In this document: one piece after another, positions 37,175 to 49,464 of the stretch
Numbering within the stretch: the first letter of the stretch is position 1
Layout of the letters: each line of letters starts with the position of its first letter
DNA from: Purshia tridentata
Taxonomy: Eukaryota > Streptophyta > Magnoliopsida > Rosales > Rosaceae
DNA length: 63,913 nucleotides
Assembly (NCBI GenBank): GCA_003254885.1
Contig: QANT01002841.1
Location: forward strand, 1 to 63,913
Reading direction: 5' to 3'
Made by a program: the position numbers and the translations under genes
The notes under the pieces: generated by a model
Told to the model about the DNA's origin: nothing
Databases searched by the model: none
The model's input: only the letters and a program-made list of their open reading frames with translations

Positions 37175-40100
37175 CTAATCTGCATGATGCCCATTAACAT
37201 GATCTCCATTGCTGTCCTCTTTATTGAAAAATTCAGTCATGTAATATTCAAATTTGTGAAGCACTCTCTCAGGCACAGAAACAAGCACTCTCACAGCATC
37301 TAAATCACCAATAACTGGCAAAAACAAGCAGTAAACATCACTTGTTAGAGGACCCATATGCACAGGCTTCCCTTCTCCAAAATCCAACTCCTCTAACCCT
37401 AACTTGGCCCACTGTGATATCACCAAGCTTGTAGACAGATCTGTTTTCAACGTTTTGTCCTCCAACAAATCGATCATAGACCGTATATAATCGTTACTAA
37501 GCTCTGCTTTAGCTTGCTGGATCAACTTCACACCGTGGTGCAGGTTTGCACCCACCAACTCCTTCACTGTGGTCTGGGCGCATCCTAGCACGAACCCATT
37601 ACCGTAATACGCTTCTGGGATTTGTGGGATTACCCTTTTTCGGATATTTACGGAGAAAAGGAGTTTTATTTTGAGTGACGGTGACAGATCCAAGGATCTA
37701 ACCCAGGAGCGCCACGTGTGCGATGCAAGTGCTTCGAAGGTCGTGCATTTTAGCGAGGGTACGCACTGCCGCTTGAGATTGAGGGTGTGGGAGTGGGTGA
37801 AGGTTAAGGACGTGGGGACCACCGGCTGAGATTGCAGGAGTCTCAGAATGTCCACGTGGCTGTTGTTGTCCTTTGGGTTGCTTGCTATGGTAAATTGAGG
37901 ATGAGAGAAGGTTATTTGTGGAGGACTCCCGGATTTCAACACGTGGCGGCCGTGGACGGGCGACATTGGTGGGGGAACATCTGGTTTTGCTGTTATGTGA
38001 GCCCAGGCGCGTAAGAACTGAGATGTGCCGATGCCGTCGCATAAACAGTGATTGATTGCGGTGCACAGGATCATGCCACCAGAACGGAGATTTGTGACCT
38101 GCAAAAGTTTTTTTTTTTTTTTTTTTTTTTAACACAAAAAGAAGTAATTCAGATGTGATCATGTGAATTACACGAAAGGGGCATATTGGACATTAAATTG
38201 AAAAAGAAAAGGATGCTTCTATTCTAGCATTCTTGTCACACCCAAAAAAAATTGAAATTACCTTTTTATTCTTATCAATGATTTGAAATAATTAAATAAA
38301 GGCTTATTCGCGCAAATGTTTATAAAATTAACTTTTATTATTATTTTGCCTCTTTAAATTGAAATTTTTTTATTTTATCTCTCAATTTTTAAAAATCACT
38401 TTAATAAGACAAGTTTTGTCAAATGTTAAAAATTTTATTAAAAATTCAACATAGCACTTAAGTAGATGAGTATTCTGATATTTTATTAGTTATTGGAGTT
38501 AACTATGATTGACAATATGTCAAATTAACTCCAAATTAGCTTGAAGTGGACCTCTACTGTCCAAGAACCCTTTCATCTCCTACCCCACCCTCACCACCAC
38601 CACCACCACCACCTTCTCCTTCCAGCTTCATCACTACCCCCACATGACAGTGATTTTTAAAGATGGGGAGGGCAAAGTAAGAGATGCAACTTTAAGGGGC
38701 AAGGTGAGAATGAAAATTAGGTTCAAAAGGCATTTGTGTAAATAAGCCTTAAAAAAAATGTATTTGGGCATTTTCCTATTCTCCTATTTTATTCTGAAAA
38801 ACTTCTTTATTATAGAGATATATTTTATGTAGTTATCTTTTTTATAATAAGAGAGACAGATATAAAAAATACATATAATAAAATTAAAAAATTAAGAAAA
38901 AAAATAATGAATATAATCATGCAAGTTTTTTTTAGGTAAAAAATATAATAATGGAAGTTAAAAGCACTGAAAAGAAAAAGAAAGGCATGAAGGAAGAGAG
39001 AGGGAAAGTGAAAATAGCATTATATAGCGTGACTGAGTAGTGTTGGGTCATTATCTTGAAGCAACATGAACGAAGGATGTAGGATCACTCACGGCTTTTT
39101 AACGTTTAGTTGAAAACAAAGGGGTGTTTGGCCAAAAAAAAAAAAAAAAAANNNAAAAAAAAAAAAAAAAAACAAAGGGATGGCTATTGCCTATGCTAAC
39201 CCGTATTGGGCATAGAATACAATGGATACCCTAGTTTTCTTTGCTTTATTTGATTTAACTAATTACGATTCTTTTTCAAAATGGTCGTTATTTATTAATA
39301 GTGTTGTATATTTATTTGCAGCCGAAAGAAAAAGAGAAATTCAAATAGGATTTGAAATAATAATATCAACCAAAATTTAAAACACAATTTGAAAAAATTT
39401 GAAAATTTTGGCGTCACTTGAGTGAAAAGACAAAATTAAGGCTTTCTAGGGTGGGCCAAGGTAAATATATAGACCACATTTTTTTGTTCGTTTATTTGTG
39501 TATTGGTGAGTGAAATACGACTTCTTGTCTTGACTACTAAATACTAATTAAGGAAGTAGCTATGATTAGTAAACATCACTTCCTGTGTTCCTCAAATAAA
39601 TGATTGAAACAGAAAGTCCATAAACAAAGAAGATAAGAATTTGGAACTGTATAAATAACTTTTTACCTATAATTGGTAAAGTCAGATATTGGAACACCAA
39701 TTTCACTAAGAACCTGCCAAATTATTTTTATTTAATTAACTCTTCTTAATTTTAACAAGATTTTAATTAATTTGGCACCCCACTCTTTGCACCACTTGAA
39801 CTAATCCAAAACTTATACACGTTTTTCTGTTTATCATTTTTGTTAGAAAGCCTATATATATATATAGAAAGTTTATAATTAAATTGGCCCCAAATAAAAT
39901 CTGAAAGTAGTGATTGAAGAACTGACCTGAACAACAAGAGGAGGAACATCCAAGAAAGTGAGGGCTTCGACCCTGTACAAGAGTTTCCTCCAAGACCTGT
40001 TTGGCTTGGTGGAAAGCTCGAGAAAGTCGTCAGCAGTAATATCCATGAAAGCCTCAGCAAAGATAGCACCTTCTCCATTACAGTCAACCTCGAGCTTCTG

Positions 40101-40382
40101 GTCATGGTCAGCAATAGCAGTAGTAGTAGCAGTTGTACTACTACTGGTCCTCAGCCTCCCAGCTAATGGATAGTAGTCGACAAGGAGTTTAGAGAGGGCG
40201 TGCTTCAAGGCATCCAAGTTGACAGCTTTTTTGAAGAGGTAGAGATATTTGATGGAGAATCTGAGGAACTTTTGGTCATCGAGGTTGGAGAGTTGGAGGC
40301 AATGCTTTGGCGTTGGTGTGCTTGGCTTGATTAATATGGGTTGATCACTTGGATACAAACAATCTGGTAGTTCTCGAAACAT
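37175..40382 (-). CDS. BAHD acyltransferase, DCR-like
   Basis: Two exons, 40382-39927 and 38098-37175, encode 459 residues. The catalytic HxxxD motif is HCLCD at 169-173, at the start of exon 2 within GGMILCTAINHCLCDGIGTSQFLRAW, which resembles DEFECTIVE IN CUTICULAR RIDGES and relatives. The second BAHD motif, normally DFGWG, reads DFGEG at 391-395, followed by GPLTSDVYCLFLPV. BAHD enzymes move acyl groups from CoA thioesters to alcohols or amines in the cytosol; by resemblance the role is cutin or related polyester formation, but the substrate is not provable here. The 1.8-kb intron sits at the position conserved in the family. Its acceptor is preceded by a run of more than 20 T, and it contains a foldback element and a poly-A tract with Ns. 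Confidence 0.88.
38299..38750. mobile_element. Foldback / MITE-like element in the acyltransferase intron
   Basis: The left end AAGGCTTATTCGCGCAAATG (38299-38318) matches the reverse complement of the right end (38731-38750) at 17 of 20 positions. Weaker inverted similarity continues inward for roughly 60 bp (TTGCCTCTTTAAATTG versus TTGCCCCTTAAAGTTG). The element is 452 bp with no coding capacity and has a CAC repeat near 38592-38613. No clear target-site duplication is visible, so the superfamily is undecided; long inverted repeats suggest a Mutator-like or foldback origin. Confidence 0.65.
39134..39172 (+). repeat. Poly-A tract interrupted by an N gap
   Basis: A run of A residues is broken by three Ns at 39152-39154. 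AACAAAGGG occurs on both sides (near 39115 and 39171), so this could be the tail of a tiny retroposed insertion or simply slippage. The true length is unknown. Confidence 0.85.
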
Positions 40383-43300
40383 CTTATATTTCTATCAATC
40401 TTCTAATTATATATTTAATTACTTTCTCTTGCTCGATCGATCTTGCACTACTTGTACTTGTACTTACTCATATCATATATATGCCTAAATTTGGATTGAT
40501 TCTTGATAGATGGTGGTGTTCAAGGCTTGAAGCCTTGAAGGGGAGAGAGAGAGAGAGAGACGATCGAAAGACAAAGAAAGGGAGGGGAGGTAGCTAATTA
40601 AGTAGAGTGGAGAAACAATATCTACGGTCGGATATGAGAATGGTACGATGAGATTCCTTTAAAAGAGGGAATTATCTAGGAAGAGGGCATGTCCATTTGG
40701 CCTTATAATGTGCCCACACCAATCAACTATTTATAATTAGTTTACTCTAATCACATTGAATATTAAACAGCCTAGACTACTTCAATTACGTTCTGTCACT
40801 TTTCACTATACTGTAAGTTTGTAACTGTAAACTTGAATTGTGAATTTGTGATAGAAGTAATTGTTTGAGGTCCCCACAATATGTATGATAATCAGAAGCT
40901 AGCAGTACTAGCTACTAATTAAACCAATTACTCATCATATGTTAATCAGTAGCTAGCAGTACTAGCTACTAATTAAACCAATTAATAGACTAATTACTCA
41001 TCATATGTTAATTATGGCCTATTACAGTACTCACATGCAAGCTTATTATATCTACAATGGAGAAAATGATAAATCACAAGCTTGTGCGGCATCATGGGTC
41101 AACAAGTTGAACTCTCTAAGCACAAAATCAAAATGACACTTGATGTCATAAATAGATAAAAACTACAAGATGGAACTCTTGATTTAATAATAATGACCCA
41201 TGACATAATATAAAGTGTTATGAAGACCCATTCATCATCCATATCTAATTAAGATGAGAATTCCAACAGTGTCCTCCATGCCTTTTTAAGTTTTAAGTTT
41301 TAACCTTGTTTTACAAAGAGACCATGTTTGGAAACTGGGCCAAAATTAGCAATTGAATTGGTGGCAGTGAGCAAAAGCCTAAAGGAAAAGGGAAGTGAAA
41401 AGAGAACAATTGGTTGGTTGCACATCTATTTGTGTGTCCAAAAGCCAAAGGCATACTTAGAAAGCAATTAAAAGTTTAAAAACGCCGCCCCAACTTTGAT
41501 GATATGATCCATCAGTTCAGACAACATTTCCAGATCAATTAACTCAACTGGCCACATACATGATTTAATTTCAAGAGAATATTAGTGTGTGGCCAAGTGT
41601 CCAAACCATGTGAGCAGAGGGAGTTACTTTTTGGGGAATAGACAATTAAGCTGCAGCATTTTTTGTTCTTCCTGTTTGGAGGTTAGGGAGCTTCATCATG
41701 AACTACCAGGGTGTCAATTTCTCTATCACTTGGGTACCACGTGCTTCGTCCCAAAAAAACAAAAATTAAAGAAATATATGCCACGGTTCATGTCCCACTC
41801 CCATGCACCACTGCTTCTTTCTAGTTGTATTGTACCTCTTGTACGGTCGTCTTTCCTGAATTCTCTCGTCATAATAATGAAATAATAAAACCAACTCGTT
41901 ATTGATTTTTCTCCACACTTGAAGATATTTCAATCGAACCCCAAATAAAAAAGAAAAAAGAAAACGCTCTCAATTCATAAAAATTAACATTTTGATTTTA
42001 ATTCTTTTGGGTAGTAAACAGTTATATTTCTCTTTAATGGAACCAAAAAACACCTCAACCCACGTGTAAAACAGTACACAAGATTAGGCTGGGTCTCATT
42101 TACAGCTAAATTGGTACATCTCCATGGGATAGACTGCTAATATACAATAATTGGCAATCCCCTAATTCATATGACAGAATCCCGAAGATGATCGCAACAA
42201 ATATCCCTTTATAATAAGTTGGTGGTGAGGTGAAGACTCATTTTAATGTGAAAACTTTCTAATCTTTATAGCTTAATCATGTATAGACGAACAAAATATA
42301 CCAAATACATTATCCACATCCCATTTCAAATTCGACATCATCATCGTTTTCATAACATATCCTCTGCCTGCTGCATTGAATTAGAATTCATTCCAGATTA
42401 TGTCTTTATGGTTAATAAATCAAAAGTATTAACCAGCTTTATACTACCCAAAAAAAATAATAATAAGACTTGTATTATATGATAAAGATTTAGTTGATTT
42501 TCAGCTTTCGTTATCGAAATGATGGGACATGATTCCTGTCGTTGATAATAATTAGTCAAAATAAAGCAGTATATTTTATAACATATTCATCACTAAGAGC
42601 TTTGACAGATAAAGCAATGGAACTGGCATCGAATTCCTACAGCAATATTAGTACAAAATTGTTCATGCCAAAGATAATCAAGAATTTGATATTCATGGAC
42701 GGCAAAAGCTTTTCATGGGTATGGTTTAGTCTAGGTTAGCTGAATCTATATGTGGCATCTGGTTACTTTATTTAAGATTAGCCATATGGAATTAGCATTT
42801 TCTTATAAGAGCATTTTGTTATCGTCTATTCCAAGGATAACCTAAAGATAATATCCATCCAAGTTTCCTTTTCACTACTTCTATCAGCATTCAGGGACGA
42901 AATAGAATCTAGTTCCCCTACACGCCACCAAAATTTGACAGTATACATGCCCTAATCTCCAGCTAACAACTATGAAAAGTATTTAACAGTGACACTTTGT
43001 TTTCAAGTTTTTATTAAGTAAAATAACTTTACGGTTATATATCGTCAATCAAAAGTTTCACTAGAAAACCAAGGGGGGCATAATTAGCTTTTAAACATAA
43101 AGAATTCAGTTTTACTAGCCTGGTATTCTCTCAAGCAGCATAGGCAACTCAAAGATCTACGACTTCCCCATTCTGCAGTAAAGGGCATGCTACCTTGCCC
43201 AAGTAAAAATATCCCACACCCATTTCCCCATCATGCCATCATAATTAACATCAGTAAAGCAGACCACATGGACATGGTCCACACCCCTCAAAGAAGAGAT

Positions 43301-43661
43301 GCCTACACTATCTAGACCTACTGACTTTCAAGTTGTAAATCATAATCCACAACTTCACAGTCTAGAAGGGAAAACCTGAATTATTAACCTACTTCAAATA
43401 CAGGTAGAAACTTTAGATATTACTTTGGTCAAAAAAAGAAACTTTAGATATTAACAGATACTTCAAGTTTTACTGAATTGCCGAAAGCATGCTTAGTGAG
43501 TCAATAATGATAGTACACAGGACAAAGATAAAGTCTGTGTCAGTAACAACCAAGAAACTCTTTTTGTTTAACTGCATTCGTTCTGGATTTTATCTAGGGT
43601 AAATGTAAATGATAAAAGCCAAAAAGGGGGAAAAAGAACAAGAAAATAGGGTGATGAGGTA
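40383..43661. other. Acyltransferase upstream region, intergenic DNA, AP4M 3' flank
   Basis: The promoter side (40383-41100) has a short GA tract (about 40542-40559) and a 54-bp tandem duplication. The remaining stretch is AT-rich. A frame at 41589-41885 has no recognisable similarity. I see no gene. Confidence 0.45.
40897..41010. repeat. 54-bp tandem duplication upstream of the acyltransferase
   Basis: AGCTAGCAGTACTAGCTACT begins at 40897 and again at 40951, and both copies continue into AATTAAACCAATTA and ACTCATCATATGTTAAT. The second copy carries a 12-base insertion before its ACTCATCATATG. It lies about 515 bp upstream of the start codon at 40382. Confidence 0.9.
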
Positions 43662-46654
43662 TTATAACCGAGCAACATAAGAATTCGAGTGTGTCACATA
43701 TCTCACCCAGCGATATGGATTATAGCTCTTCGACTTCTTTGCTATATGCAGGAATTTTACCTGCATCAAGACAAATTGAGAAACAAGAATTTTTAAATCA
43801 CTAAAAAGTCAAAAGAGTTGTAGATGTATGAGATCTCAAGGCAACAGAGTCCAGGGCCCTCCTAAGTACAAAATGAATATACCACTGCTTGGGTATTCTA
43901 CCATGCCATTGAAAAGAATTTGAAGCGCCAAGTGTGTACCATAGGTCCACAGAAATTGACTGAATTAGGTTGGGTCCTTACAAGGTCAAGATAAAATTCT
44001 ACCTGAAGCCTTGAAGCATTGTACATGGGTATTGTGAAGGTCATGCTAACAGGTCCAGCTTCCTTGGTAATATTTCCTGCATTACGATATATGTGCATAA
44101 AAGTATCCTTCAGACACCAATTTCTTTATTTTTTTTCGCTGACACATAAATAACATTCAAGAATAATATAATCTTATGAACTGAAAAAATCAAAACAGAA
44201 CAGTCTATTACCGTGTGATTCCTGTGAAAATGTCAGCTTTGCGTGTAAAGTATGTTCAGATCCACCAACAATCTACAATATGAGCACCTGTTACTAATTT
44301 CAGAAGATGAAGAGACTCATACTAAAATTGAAGATGCAAGGAAGGGAAGAATGCTGTCTACAGATTAGACACATAAATATGGTCAATCTTGAAGGTAAAG
44401 AATGAGAAAAAATATCATAGACAAGAGATGAATCCTTGCCTTCTTTAAACCCCATTCAATTCTCTTATTTGCTTCCTTAAAATCAGTTGTGTTTCCAACT
44501 GCTCCAGGTTCCAACTCAAAACTAACCCTGAAATTATTCCAGAGCAGACATGATAATCAGCAAGGTAGGGGTATCTGCACCAAATCTTTTTTATTCACCA
44601 CCAGAAAGAAGTGACAAAGCAAAAGCAAAATACCTAGTTGTATATGGCGGCAGGGGCATCTGCACAAGAATTTTATCTGCAATAACGCTTGAGGGAAATT
44701 CAGCACGCACTTTAATAGTCACTTCAGCCTAAGAGAATATAACAGACTTTTAGATAGAAACAGATGTTAAAATTTTATGACAGGAGGAAATTGTATTCAC
44801 CTTATAGCGTCCTGATTCTTCAATTAAAGCATTAATACGAAAGGGAGGCTTGAATTCCTGAGTACTGCGGTAGTTCATCACAGGAAATTCACCATCTGTT
44901 GGTACCTATTAAACAGTGGTGTGATATATTAACTTTAACACAGAGAGAAAATTAGCTATGGTGTCGCACCCCTCCAGAAGTATTGCATGCATTTATATAC
45001 TACCATGTCTCAATCACACTCACCAGTGTCAGTGTCCTGTCAACATCAAAAGTATCAAGATGTACAGATTCATGGAAATTACAATCGTCCAGTATAACAG
45101 CCCCTGATCCAAATGAATTACCATAATCTGTTGGAAAATGACGCAAAATCAGATTATGGAGCAAATGCTACTAAGTGTGCTACTAAGTGGTCTTTTAAGC
45201 GAGAGCGGTTTCAGATTAAAATTACCCTAGGCTATCACATATCTAATCCATATATGTTAGACCAATTACTTGAAAGGATGGCAACAATAAAAGGATGATG
45301 ACATTCGAAAGACATTTTTAATGGTGTAAAGAATTACCATAGGTTGACCCTCCACCTCTTCCAATACTCACTTCCTCATTAAGAGCAAGTCGAATTTCTG
45401 GATTTCCTGTAAGATAACTCTTCAATTGAATGGTACCATCAATCTCAGAGGTAAGTATATATCCCTGCATGAACAACATAACAGTAATCAAACTACTTAA
45501 AGATTTCAAGGAGTAAAATCCTACCATTGGTAAATCTTAATGAACGATTAACACCCGGGAGTACTGCAAGCAAGAAAAATAACAAAAAATGTTGAGCGAT
45601 ACTTACACTGGAACTGAATGTAACACTCATTTTCTCGATTATGTCCACAAAAATCTCTTCTCTTTTCCTACCCCGAGGTTCATTTGCTACAACTGATTTT
45701 GTGATAGTTGTCACCGGCATTCTTTTGGCCTGATGCAGACATGCATGTATGAGAAGTCAATGAAACCAAATATTTAGTTGATAAGGAACAAAATAGTTCC
45801 ACTAGAATGCAATTTATCGCATAGAAAGTACCATAAAAATTGCAGCAGAACCAAGGGGTTGTAACTGTGTAGCATCAACCGCAATTGGTTCATTGAATAC
45901 ATATGACTTCAAAACCTCTGTCGAAGTTGTTTGAACATAACCAAAATCCTGGCATATTATAGATAAAAGGTTAGCCAAAAACACACACACAAGTCATAAA
46001 ACTTCGGATACTTCTATAGCCTACGTTTTGAGGAATACTTACAATGACTTGGTCCAGCAACTCATAAACGAGCACAAAGTTTTTTCGCAACGAATCCTCA
46101 CTAAGGACCCCAAGGTAATCTTTAATGACTCGCGCAATCCTCCGCAGAAGTTCCAAAACAAGAGACGGTGCCACATTGCCTCTTGTGGTCGCAACGAAGA
46201 ACAATCCAGCATCTTTCACATGAAAGTAGTTCACACCATCCGCATTCTTTTCGCAGAACACAAAAAATCCCAGCAAATAAGGAATAACCAAAATTTCCAA
46301 AAATGATACAAATTAATTAGTATCATTATACAATAAGAAAAATACCACCTACAAAGACAGGTGGCGCGTCCCCTTCTCCATCCTCCTTCCAAAATTTCAC
46401 CTTGCGGAAGAAAATCTCCGCGCTTCCCTTCGGTACTTCACCGCGATCTGCACAAAATTCAAATAATTCATAATATTGATTCAGAAAAACATAAAAAAAA
46501 TCACTTTATCACTGAAATTTGATAACGAGCGGAACCAGATGAAATGCAAATTGCAAATAGAGGAAGAGTGAAGTCAAGTCAAAGAGAGAGACTAACAGTC
46601 ACGGAAGACGATGTTGTCACCTCTCTGCGATAGAACAAAGAACTGAGAGATCAT
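43662..46654 (-). CDS. AP4M: AP-4 adaptor complex mu subunit
   Basis: Thirteen exons: 46654-46597, 46447-46353, 46246-46043, 45948-45832, 45729-45607, 45464-45338, 45127-45024, 44905-44801, 44728-44634, 44527-44440, 44272-44212, 44076-44003 and 43760-43662, encoding 449 residues (Arabidopsis about 451). The longin-like N-terminus (MISQFFVLSQRGDNIVFRDY) is followed by VNYFHVK, RIARVIKDYLGVL and VYELLDQVIDFGYVQTTSTE. The mu homology domain starts at KREEIFVDIIEKMSVTFSSS and runs to NPYRWVRYVTHSNSYVARL, the diagnostic C-terminus. AP-4 sorts cargo at the trans-Golgi network, and mu reads tyrosine-type signals. Every joint keeps the frame. The donor after exon 10 is GC (AAG then gcaagg), giving a GC-AG intron. 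The gene is divergent from the MAP kinase gene. Confidence 0.96.
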
Positions 46655-47504
46655 CGCTCTTCAGCGTCAAGCTTTTCTCGTTCTCCGCCTCGTGATCGCT
46701 TCGATTACACGAATTGCAGCCTTGAAGAAGACTCTTCAGCCTTTCACTGTCTGTCTCTGTGTCTAACAGAAACCGACGCATGGCGGTATGGCTCTGGAGT
46801 TTGCGCCACGTTTTAAAATCACGTGTCCAGCACGTGGCTCTTGAATGAATCATGGGCGTTGGGCGCAAGGCCCTTAAATCGTTTGGTGTACGACACTGCA
46901 TGTAAGGTCGTCAAAGACCGGCTTGCAAAAATGGGTCCCTCCCTCGCTTCCCCTGATTAAAAATATCCGTTACAAGAGCGAAACCCGGTGAGATCCATCA
47001 TCCATTAGACAAGACAAGAAATAATAAAATAAAATAATAAGAAAAAAAAATTCCGCAAAATTGTCAGTAGCTTCGTTATGGTCTGATCGCGACGAGATAA
47101 CGAATCTCTTTCTCTGCTTCTCAAACAAAATCCTCCCTATTTTCCAAACAAACAGATCGAAATTCGAATTCCAATTTCAGAGCCCTCCTCCGATGACTTT
47201 GATTCGTTAGCAGCAAGCCAATTCTGGCGCGAAATTGAGCCCCGGATGGTTTGGAACTAGGGCTTGGTGCGAAACAATTTTCGAAGCTTCTGAGGCTTGA
47301 ATTGTGGAGAGAATTACAGGCGCTTACGGTGTATTGGAACAATTTGACAGAGAACGAAGTTAAAAAGGTAATCTTTGTGGTCATGTAATTTGAAATATAT
47401 ATGTTTTGTTGCGAATTTTAATTTCATTGTTTGTTTGTTAATTTGAGGATTTTGACAACATTGGCAATTTGGCAGATAAAAGAATCCAATTTAATGTGAA
47501 GGGA
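46655..47504. promoter_or_regulatory. Shared divergent promoter region, AP4M / MPK7-like
   Basis: The start codons are 850 bp apart and transcribed away from each other. Two G-boxes (CACGTG at 46820-46825 and 46831-46836) lie 11 bp apart on the AP4M side. The MAP-kinase leader (from roughly 47080) has an intron at 47368-47475 (donor AAAAAG/gtaatc, acceptor TTTGGCAG). Two very short upstream ORFs lie at 47194-47211 and 47246-47260. Confidence 0.6.
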
Positions 47505-49464
47505 ATGGCGACTCCAGTTGAGCCTCCGAATGGGATTAGATCGCAAGGAAAGCATTACTTCTCCATGTGGCAGACGCTGTTCGAGATCGACACCAAATAC
47601 GTGCCCATAAAGCCGATTGGCCGAGGAGCCTACGGCGTCGTTTGCTCTTCCGTGAACAGAGAGACCAACGAGAAAGTGGCAATTAAAAAGATCAACAATG
47701 CGTTTGAGAACCGAGTAGATGCTCTGAGAACTCTGCGCGAGCTGAAGCTGCTCCAGCACCTCCGCCATGAAAATGTGATTGCTTTGAAGGATGTGATGAT
47801 GCCCATTCACAGGCAGAGCTTCAAGGATGTGTACTTGGTCTATGAGCTCATGGACACAGATCTCCACCAGATTATTAAATCTTCTCAACCACTTTCTAAT
47901 GACCACTGTCAGTATTTCCTCTTCCAGGTACTCTCATTAATCATCATTCCCGCTTCTTGTGTTTTTATAGCTGCTTGTGGAACTACATTTTTATGGGTTG
48001 ATATAAATTCAATATTGTCAGATTATTTTATTTTTTGTTTTGTTAGTGCAATTGTTACCAGTTTGGGTAATTTAATCCAGTGATCAGCTCCTACTTATAT
48101 TCTTGATTCACTTCACTTTCTCGGGCATTTTTGGCTACTTGGAATGTTGGCTTTATGGTTACTTCTTATATGAAATATCGATACATTTTAGAATGGCTTA
48201 AACGTATTACCTTGGGAGCTAATTTGGCAGTTTTATTCTTGTGGTTTAATAAAACTTGGGAGACTACGCCTCTGTGCTAAAGTTTTGTACGCGAGGCCAC
48301 ACCAGTACATGAACCTTCCCTTGGAAGTTTCAAATAATGGTTCCATTGTATTTGTAGATTAGCATTCAAGTAATGAAACAGGGTTGTTCTAGGATATTCT
48401 GGTATTCTTGAACTGTACTAGTGAACAAAGGTGTTTTCTTTCATCAACATGAATTTCAATTTTTGATTGGTTTGGACTAAGGTTTTTAAGAGGGAAGTGA
48501 AATGGATTAATTGTATTTGTATCATTGCCTTTTCATTTACTCTGCATCACCATGCCTTTCCTCTTTTTCTTTTCCGGAAAAGAACTTTTTCCCTATTTGT
48601 TCTTATTGATTCTTTTGCTTATATGAAATTAAAATTGTCCTCCGTTGTTCTGATTTTACTAGTTGAAACATGGTGTCAAATTTAGCAGTATCAAAGCTCT
48701 AAAGGGCAGATTAACAGTTTTCTTTGCTTTAATCCTTTTCACTTGTACTAAGGAAATGTTCCTTGCAGCTGCTTCGAGGCCTAAAGTATCTCCACTCTGC
48801 AAACATTCTCCATCGTGATTTGAAGCCCGGAAACCTTCTTATCAATGCAAACTGTGACTTAAAGATATGTGATTTTGGGCTGGCACGTACTAGCACAGGA
48901 AAGGACCAGTTCATGACCGAGTATGTTGTCACTCGCTGGTACCGGGCACCTGAGCTCCTCCTCTGCTGTGACAACTATGGAACATCTATTGATGTGTGGT
49001 CTGTAGGATGTATCTTTGCCGAGCTTCTTGGTCGGAAACCTATCTTCCCTGGTACAGAATGTCTCAACCAGCTCAAACTTATAATCAACATCCTTGGCAG
49101 CCAGAGGGAGGAGGATCTTCTATTCATAGACAATCCAAAGGCAAAGAAATACATTAAATCACTGCCACATTCTCCTGGGACCTCCTTCACTAATCTTTAC
49201 CCGGATGCCCATCCTTTGGCAATTGATCTACTGCAAAAGATGCTTGTGTTTGACCCATCAAAGAGGATTAGTGTGACTGAAGCACTCCAACATCCTTACA
49301 TGTCCCCATTGTATGATCCCAATGGTAACCCTCCAGCCGAGGTACCAATTGATCTCGACATAGATGAAGATTTAGGAGAAGAGATGATAAGGGAGATGAT
49401 GTGGAAGGAAATGCTTCTTTACCATCCTGAAGCTGCTACAAGCAACGGGGGAGTGTATTCCTGA
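47505..49464 (+). CDS. MPK7: Mitogen-activated protein kinase, group C (MPK7/MPK1/MPK2-like)
   Basis: Exons 47505-47927 and 48769-49464 encode 372 residues (AtMPK7 about 368). The start [29 protein letters not shown] is typical of group C. The glycine loop is IGRGAYGVV (38-46), the ATP-binding lysine sits in VAIKK (58-62), the catalytic loop HRDLKPGN at 156-163, DFG at 176-178, and the activation loop TEY at 191-193. All catalytic residues are intact. Group C MAPKs act downstream of MKK3 in stress, light and ABA signalling, with dual TEY phosphorylation. The two-exon structure with the intron after FLFQ is the group C pattern. An alternate upstream start at 47469 would lie inside the leader intron, so ATG 47505 is preferred. 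Confidence 0.96.

Noticed and set aside
41589..41885. 98-codon + strand frame with several Cys and His
   Set aside because: No recognisable domain; cysteine spacing fits no zinc-binding pattern; composition matches its non-coding surroundings.
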